Source: Platerodrilus igneus (taxonomy: Eukaryota > Arthropoda > Insecta > Coleoptera > Lycidae). From it: a stretch of DNA of 64,000 nt. This document shows, in pieces, positions 58,041 to 64,000 of this stretch. Every line of letters starts with the position of its first letter. Within the stretch, counting starts at the first letter, position 1. A program made the translations under genes and the position numbers. The DNA lies in the NCBI GenBank assembly GCA_036346225.1, contig JARFIW010001364.1, positions 1,116,001 to 1,180,000 of the forward strand, read 5' to 3'. The notes under the pieces were generated by a model. It was not told where the DNA came from. It made no database searches and saw only the letters and a list, made by a program, of their open reading frames with translations.

Positions 58041-59480
58041 TCCCACATTACAGTAAACGACCCCACTTTACGATCTACCAAAAACTTATAAAACAGACAT
58101 TCCTTTGAGACCTATTGTAAGCTTCATAAATTTACCATTCCATAATTTAGCAAAATTTTTCCTAAAAATTATAAATACATTAGCAAGCAAAACGAATTCT
58201 TTCATAAAAAACTTATTAAAAATATTATCAAACATTGAAATTAAAAATACACACACACAATGGTAAGTTTTGATGTAGTAAATCTCTTCACAAATGTCCC
58301 TGTAAACAAAACGCTTAATATTATAGAAAACAAACTACAAAAAGACGACAACCTTAAAGAAAGAATAAAACTAAGTATATCATCGATCATGGAATTACTT
58401 GGTATATGTGTCAATACCACATATTTTCAAAAAAATGACCAATTCTATAAACAGAACTTCGGAATGGCGATGGGAAGTCCACTATCGCCAATTTTTAGTA
58501 ATATATTCATGGAGGAATTCGAAAAGATGTAATATTCACACAAGAATTGAAACCACTAATCTGGTGGAGTTACGTAGATGATGTCTATGCTATTTGGCCT
58601 CATAATACAGAACTGACTAAAAACTTTGTAGATTCAATTAACAGAATAAAACCCACTTATGGATTAGAGTAAGATGGAAAACTTCCATTTTTAAATATTC
58701 TAGTTAACAAAAACGGTACAACAATTAATACATCAGTATATAGAAAACCAACACACACAAACAGATACTTAAACTTCGATTTAAACCATCCACACTGTGT
58801 CAAATGAGGAATTATCAAAACCATGTATGATAGAGAAAAATTAATATCATCAAACGAAGAAATATTTAAAAAAGAGAAAGGCTTAATCAGATGTACACTA
58901 ATAAAAAACAAGTATCCTAAAAGAATAATAGAAAAGGAATTGAATAAAGTTTCAAAAAATAGAAAAGAAGAAAACAGAAACAAAGATACACATCAAAAAC
59001 TGCTCTCAATACCATACATAAAAGAATTCTCCGAAAAAATTCAAAGAATAGGAAACAAATTTAAAATCAAAAAAGTTTTTAGAACCAACAATACACTAAG
59101 AACACAACTAACAAAAACAAAACCCAAAAACGCTATACAAAGTTCAACAAACTGCATCTACAAAATACCCTGCGAATGACCATTTAAAGATAGATTAAAA
59201 GATCATAAATCATACATAAAAAATAGAAAAATTTGAAAAATCTATGATTTGCCAACATGTATGGGACTTTAGTCATAAAATAAAATGAGAGGACGCAAAA
59301 ATTATTGACAAAGAAGAAAACCACCAAAAACAAAAAATCAAAGAAGCTGCTTAATTAACCCTACATAAAAATAAGTGCGTAGCAAACGAATCTGTGACTT
59401 TGAGTAAACAATGGCTTCCATTGCTAAAAGAAATACCAAAAGAAATTACAAATGAAAATCAAATGCCCTCAATAACTAGG
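58041..59480 (+). pseudogene. Penelope-like retroelement, GIY-YIG core deleted
   Basis: Starting right behind the P-like gene, shifting frames read LYDLPKTYKTDIPLRPIVSF (~58070-58130) and SFDVVNLFTNVPVNKTL (58266), RT motif A. FGMAMGSPLSPIFSNIFMEE (~58460) and WWSYVDDVYAIWPHN (~58560; YVDD catalytic box) follow, then KLPFLNILVNKNG and SVYRKPTHTNRYL. The linker frame 58823-59179 ends CIYKIPCE. The next recognisable piece is DRLKDHKSYIKNRK, so the GIY-YIG motif of the endonuclease is missing. Its remaining part (HVWDFSHKIKWEDAKIIDKE) follows to ~59350. RT catalytic residues are kept. Confidence 0.82.
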
Positions 59481-60109
59481 TAGCATTGTAAGTTTTTCCT
59501 GGGTTTTCCTTGCGATATTAACATAAAATACGGCCTACATATATGATTTCTATTTACACATACAACAACTAATTACATAACAATAGGCATATGAGCAGCT
59601 CCCGACTGCTCAAGCCTTACGGTTACATAATCACACACTTCTTCAATAACCATCCCCTCATCCGTATAATTAAAAACATTTTAAAAAATGTTTCAACCAT
59701 CAAATTATTTAATTTATGCGAAATTAACTATATAAAAATTAATCAGCTGATTTCTCGTTAAGTGTATTGGCTACCTTAAAAAACTGCTCCCAGGGTGCAA
59801 CACATATTGAAAGTACTCATTCTTCTAAACATTAAAATGTTCACTAAATGTATTTAAATCGAAGATTAATAAATCAAAGTCATCTTCAATTTGTGTCATA
59901 AATGTCAAACTTAAAAATGTTTATTATTTTGACAACGGTTCTAGGTCATGGATTGAAACATAAAGACAATTTTAAAAACTCCGAGTGGTTTAATATCCGA
60001 GAAAGTTTAAGAAAAATACAAAACAAACCACAACAAACATACAGGGAGTATCAACATTTTAGTCTTTACTATTGTAATGATTTTTTTGTCTCATACATAT
60101 ATAGAGCAT
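59481..60109. other. non-coding spacer
   Basis: Between the Penelope-like element and the 3' end of LINE copy C; no motif or repeat recognised. Confidence 0.5.
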
Positions 60110-61270
60110 ACATCATCATTAGGTTTTCAGTCCTGAAACTGTTTAGACGCATACTCTCATTGTTTCCTACTCTAAACTAACCTTCACATTTTCCTGAAAT
60201 TTGCACAGTCTGCATCTATCACTATCTGATCTAGGTCTACAGCTACTTCCTTTTTTATCTCTGCAGGTAATATATCCCATACTATTCCCCAAAAATGCCT
60301 TAAAACGTATTCTGCTCGTCTATTTCTCCCATTTTTTTCCCACGGATATCCTTATTCCCCTACTATTTCTATAACCTACTTGTTATTAACTTTGTCTGTC
60401 CATGTCATTATCCTCATACATCTGAAACACAATATTTCAAAAGTCTGCTACTGTTTTTCTGTCTGCTTTTCCTACTGCCCGTAATTGATAGGCATACTGT
60501 GCTATACTCCACACATATGCTATCAACAATATTCTTCTTGTTTCTATGTTTGTTGTCTTTGATCATAGGCGCTGTTCTTTCTTGATAGATGCAGTTCGGT
60601 TCCCTTCTATTGTTTTACAACTATATATACCTTATTTCTCCGATATTCAGTGGTTGTGAAGGGCGGTAAGCAGCCTGTGGCTGCCAAGTTCTTCAGCACT
60701 TGAACGTTTGCCGATTTACTATTTTTTCCAATATACCTTTTCGTACAGTCAACATTAGTTGCAGATATTTCATAACCAACACCTGTAATTGTTTACAATA
60801 ATCGTCAGATTTATCTGCACTTAATTTTTTGCCATTAGGTTTTCCGTCTCAAAACTGGTTGGACACGTACCTCCACTCATTTATATTCTGGCCTTGCCTA
60901 CACAGTTCCCTGAAATTCCCACATAGCCTACATACAGCTCGGTTCCCTTTCTATTGTTTTCTAATTATGTGTCCTATTTCACCGGGATTCAGTAGTATGT
61001 GATGAGGGTTAAGCAACCTGTGGCTGCCAAGATCCCCCAACACTTAGACATTTACCGAATTAATAGCTTTTCAGTAAATCCGTTCACACGATTAATATTA
61101 TTCGAGAATATTGCACAACCAATATCTGTAGTTTCTTATAATAATTATCACGTTTAAGATCAGTTATTTTTTTTTGTCATTAGTTTATCTATCTTGGGAC
61201 TTGTTGGATGCGTACCTCCATTGATTTCTATTCAGAGCTAAACTACACATTTCCCTGAAATTCCTACGGC
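60110..61270 (-). repeat. composite 3' tail of LINE copy C
   Basis: Tail modules in the same order as copy A: GACTTGTTGGATGCGTACCT at ~61197, CCTGTGGCTGCCAAG at ~61017 and ~60672, and AACTGGTTGGACACGTACCT at ~60852. A decayed second RT C-terminal region lies at ~60300-60600. It lacks copy A's extra duplication. Confidence 0.75.
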
Positions 61271-61300
61271 CTACATCTTTCACTATCTGTGTGAAATAGT

Positions 61301-61729
61301 CTAACCTAGGTCTGCCTCTACTTCTCTTTTTCCCACCTCTGCTTCTAATATATTCCGCACTATTTCCTCATGGCGTAGTATGTGACCTATTATCCTATCT
61401 CTCCTATCTCTTACCATTTTCCACATATTTCTTTCTTTCCATACCATTTTTAGTACCTCTTTGTTCTTAATTTTGTCTGTCCATAGTATCTTCATCATTC
61501 GTCTGTAGCACCACATTTCAAAGGCTTCTACCTTTTTCTTGTCCGCTTCTCCTACTGTCCAGGCTTCACAGCCATACAGTGCTGTGCTCCACACATCTGT
61601 TTTAAGCAATCTTTCCCTTGTTTCTATGTTTGTTGTCCTTGAAACCAGTAGTTGCTTTTTCTTGTTAAATGTAACACGATCTAGTGCTAATCTTTGTTCT
61701 ATATCTTTTGTGCTTTTCTCATCTTGCAT
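61301..61729 (-). pseudogene. LINE copy C, C-terminal domain
   Basis: A 142-codon open frame: MQDEKSTKDIEQRLALDRVT, STALYGCEAWTVGEADKKKV, EMWCYRRMMKILWTDKIKNK and RRDRIIGHILRHEEIVRNIL. The best-preserved version of this domain in the window. Confidence 0.8.
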
Positions 61730-61801
61730 TATTTGGATTCCTGGATAGCAGAAATCCTTAACCTCTTGTAAGTTCTTGTTACCTATTTGTATCCTTGTTT
61801 T

Positions 61802-62772
61802 TTATTTATTTTCCCTTCCTTTGCATACTAGTACCTTAGTTTTATTTTTGTTAATTATCATACCGTATCTCTCTATTAAAACCGTTTCCATTTCATTAAG
61901 AGCAGCTTCTAACTCTTCCTTGCTAGGCGCTAATACCGCTATATCATCTGCAAATCTAAGCATATCAATTTTTTGTCCCTGCATAGTAATTCCAAATGTC
62001 TTCCTGCATTTGAAGTATTCATTGCCTCTTCAATATACAAGTTAAAAATTAATGGGGATAGCGTACATCCATGTCTCATCCCTTTAATAATGTTTACTTC
62101 TCTACGTTCCTGCTCTAATTCTATTTCTGCTGTTTGCTCTTTGTATACGCTATGTACTATTCGTCTATCCTTATAACTCATTCGAATCTTTTTTAGTATT
62201 TCGAACATTTTTCTCCATTATACATTGTCGAATGCTTTTTCCAGATCTACAAACCCCATATACACGCTTTCCCCTTTTACTATTGTTTTCTCCATTATCA
62301 GACTCAGAGCTAAAATAGTTTCCCGTGTTCCCCTGTTTCGCCTAAACCCAAATTAATCTTCACCTAGTATTTCTTCAGCTCGTTTTTCCATTCGTCTTTG
62401 TACAATTGTAGTTAATATTTTTGACACAAGTGCTGTCAAACTTATTCGAAAATTTTCACATTTATCCGCGCCTTTTGTTTTTTGTATAGTTACTATGATG
62501 ATACGTTTGAAATCTTTGGGTACCCCGCCTGTCTCATACATATAGCTTACAGGTTGGACGAGACGTTCTGTTACTGCTTGTCTAACGGCTTTTACAGTTG
62601 TTACTTGCAGCTTATCTGTACCCGACGCCTTACCATTTTTCTGACCCTTTAATGCTAATTCAAACTCATCTCTAAGTATAGGATATCCCAAGTCATCATT
62701 TTCAGTGTCTGATTCCTGTTCTAATGCTGTTAGCTCCTCCCTGCATATAAATTCCCTGTACATTCTTGCCAT
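61802..62772 (-). pseudogene. LINE copy C, reverse transcriptase domain
   Basis: Frame 62353-62772 (YPILRDEFELALKGQKNGKA, then RRMEKRAEEILGED) covers the fingers. Motif A is seen near 62235-62255 in another frame. Frame 61939-62208 carries MRHGCTLSPLIFNLYIEEAM. Frame 61802-61984 carries the active-site box LRFADDIAVLAPSKEELEAA with FADD intact. Frameshifts at ~62350, ~62210 and ~62010. Confidence 0.82.
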
Positions 62773-63466
62773 CTACCCACTTTCTCTACATTTTCTATAA
62801 TGAAGTTTCTTCCCGCGTTTTTTTGTATTTTGGCTATACGGTTTTATATCCCTAAAATTGATTCTAATTAGTATGTATGCTTCATCTGTCTTTCCTATTT
62901 CCATCTTAGTTTGTACCTCTTTGCACTTTTCATCAATCCATTGTTCTTTAGCTTTCCTGCATTTGCGAATAATTTCCCATTTTATGGCTCTGTATCTGTG
63001 TTTTCCTGTTTCGTCTGATTTATTTTTGTATTTACGTCTTTCTTCTATTAAATTTTGTGTATCCTTTGTTATCCATGGTTTCTTATTTTCTTTTTATGTA
63101 TACCCCAGAATATCTCTGGCCGCCATGTCTAGGCTGGATTTAATGTTATTCCAGTCTGTTTCTAGTTCCTTAGTATCAGATATTTTTTCGCTATCTTTCA
63201 ACAACTCATTTGAATTTTTTTCATATCTTCCTTAAATATCTTTATCTTTTAGCTTCTCAAAGTCAAAGTGCCATTTTCCATTTCTGTTTTTCAAATTTTT
63301 AAATTTAAGCGCGGCTTTCATAATTACGATGTTGTGGTCAGTGTCTATGTTTGCTTCTGGGTAGCTTCTACAGTCTTTTACTTGATTTCTAAACCGTTAT
63401 CTAATAAGAATGTAATCAATTTGATATCTTCCTATATCGCCTGGCATCTTCCGCGTATATCGTCTT
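62773..63466 (-). pseudogene. LINE copy C, linker between endonuclease and RT
   Basis: It matches 36536-36980 and flanking parts of copy A on the minus strand but is broken into short frames. The open frame on the opposite strand at 62858-63235 is an antisense by-product also seen at 36075-36584 in copy A. Confidence 0.6.
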
Positions 63467-64000
63467 CTAGCATGATTTTGAAATAATGTGGTTGTGATGA
63501 TTAAATTGTTCTTGTCGCAAAATTTCTACCAACTTATTTCCCCTGTCATTTCTTGTGCCTAAACCAAATAAATCTGCTACCGCTCCTTCCCTACCTTTAC
63601 CTACCACTGCATTAAATTCCTCCGTAATTATTAAATTTTCATGTCCTTTTACGTATCTTAGTATGTCTTCGATATCTTTGTAGATCGCTTCTACCTCTTC
63701 GTCACTGTAGGTAGAGGTGGGCACGAATACTTGTATTATTACTGTGTTTGCCGGTTTAGATTCTAATATAACCATTAGTACTCTTTCGTTCTTTTGTAAG
63801 TAATTTTCTACACAGTGTCCTATCTTTTTTCGCATAAATATTCCCACACCCGAATTTCCTTCCTCTGCTCCTGTATGAATTACCCTGTAGTCTGCACTCT
63901 AAAAATCTCCCGCCTCTGGCCATTAAACTTCGCTGATACTTACTATGTCTAGTGCTAACCTATTCATTTCAATTTTCGGGTTCTTTAGCTTACTTACTTA
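63467..64000 (-). pseudogene. LINE copy C, endonuclease domain (partial)
   Basis: Frame 63467-63847 (VIIQVFVPTSTYSDEEVEAI, ENLIITEEFNAVVGKGREGA, FGLGTRNDRGNKLVEI) matches residues ~130-245 of copy A's endonuclease. The Asp of the expected DFNA is Glu here. The N-terminal part continues in other frames to the window edge. Confidence 0.78.

Larger units (their letters stand above)
60110..64000 (-). mobile_element. RTE-like LINE copy C (5' end beyond window)
   Basis: The same family and layout as copy A, minus strand. The 3' end is at ~60110 in a CATCATCATTA microsatellite, then the composite tail, C-terminal domain, RT and endonuclease. The endonuclease is cut by the right window edge. Confidence 0.82.

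Noticed and set aside
1..64000. CRISPR arrays, bacterial operons, riboswitches or rRNA genes
   Set aside because: None of their signatures appear; repeats are transposon-derived or microsatellite, and gene structure is eukaryotic.

Overview
The window looks like a repeat-rich, AT-rich stretch of an arthropod (most likely insect) nuclear genome. Evidence: there are no bacterial-style operons; P-element-like and piggyBac-like transposases, BEL/Pao and Ty3/gypsy-type retroelements, a Penelope-like element, an RTE-like LINE family, a tRNA-derived SINE and a Polinton/Maverick are all present; and introns with GT..AG borders survive in one transposase. I see no convincing host gene. Nearly every coding trace is a decayed transposable element. 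The species cannot be named from this sequence alone.

Left third (1-30748). A Ty3/gypsy-like LTR retrotransposon forms an outer shell: a 5' LTR cut by the window edge (1-865), primer site, gag, nucleocapsid/protease and the first residues of reverse transcriptase (to ~3261), then, after a 24-kb interruption, the integrase C-terminus (27223-27747), a 3' untranslated stretch and a ~1.85 kb 3' LTR (28901-30748). Between the halves lie ~8.8 kb of gene-free AT-rich DNA and a decayed Polinton (supported span ~13.1-26.5 kb). The Polinton's minus-strand block holds a chromodomain integrase, two uncharacterised proteins, a packaging-type ATPase, a Psq-like helix-turn-helix fragment and a double-jelly-roll capsid protein. 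Its plus-strand block is a protein-primed type DNA polymerase B with an N-terminal zinc-finger extension. The two blocks are separated by poorly readable DNA and a promoter region. This is a virus-like gene set (replication, integration, packaging, capsid), but every gene is broken.

Middle (30749-50115). A BEL/Pao gag fragment abuts the LTR edge. It is followed by a (TA)n tract with small hairpins, RTE-like LINE copy A (minus, 33423-37900), and a second, nearly complete BEL/Pao element (minus, 38857-45247) interrupted by an unknown ~1.8-kb insert. Then come another (TA)n tract, a 122-bp tandem repeat and a piggyBac-like transposase relic.

Right third (50116-64000). LINE copy B (plus) is internally deleted and carries one SINE in its leader and a second SINE, oppositely oriented and with clear target-site duplications, in its tail. 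A P-element/THAP9-like transposase gene with recognisable introns follows (54712-58040). A Penelope-like retroelement lacking its GIY-YIG core follows directly, then LINE copy C (minus) running off the right edge. All three LINE copies share the same composite 3' tail, ending in a short GAT-type microsatellite.

The most interesting points are the Polinton inside a retrotransposon shell whose LTRs look much younger than the Polinton, the capsid-bearing gene set itself, and the family-wide composite LINE tail. Domain names rest on motif recognition by eye; no database search was possible.
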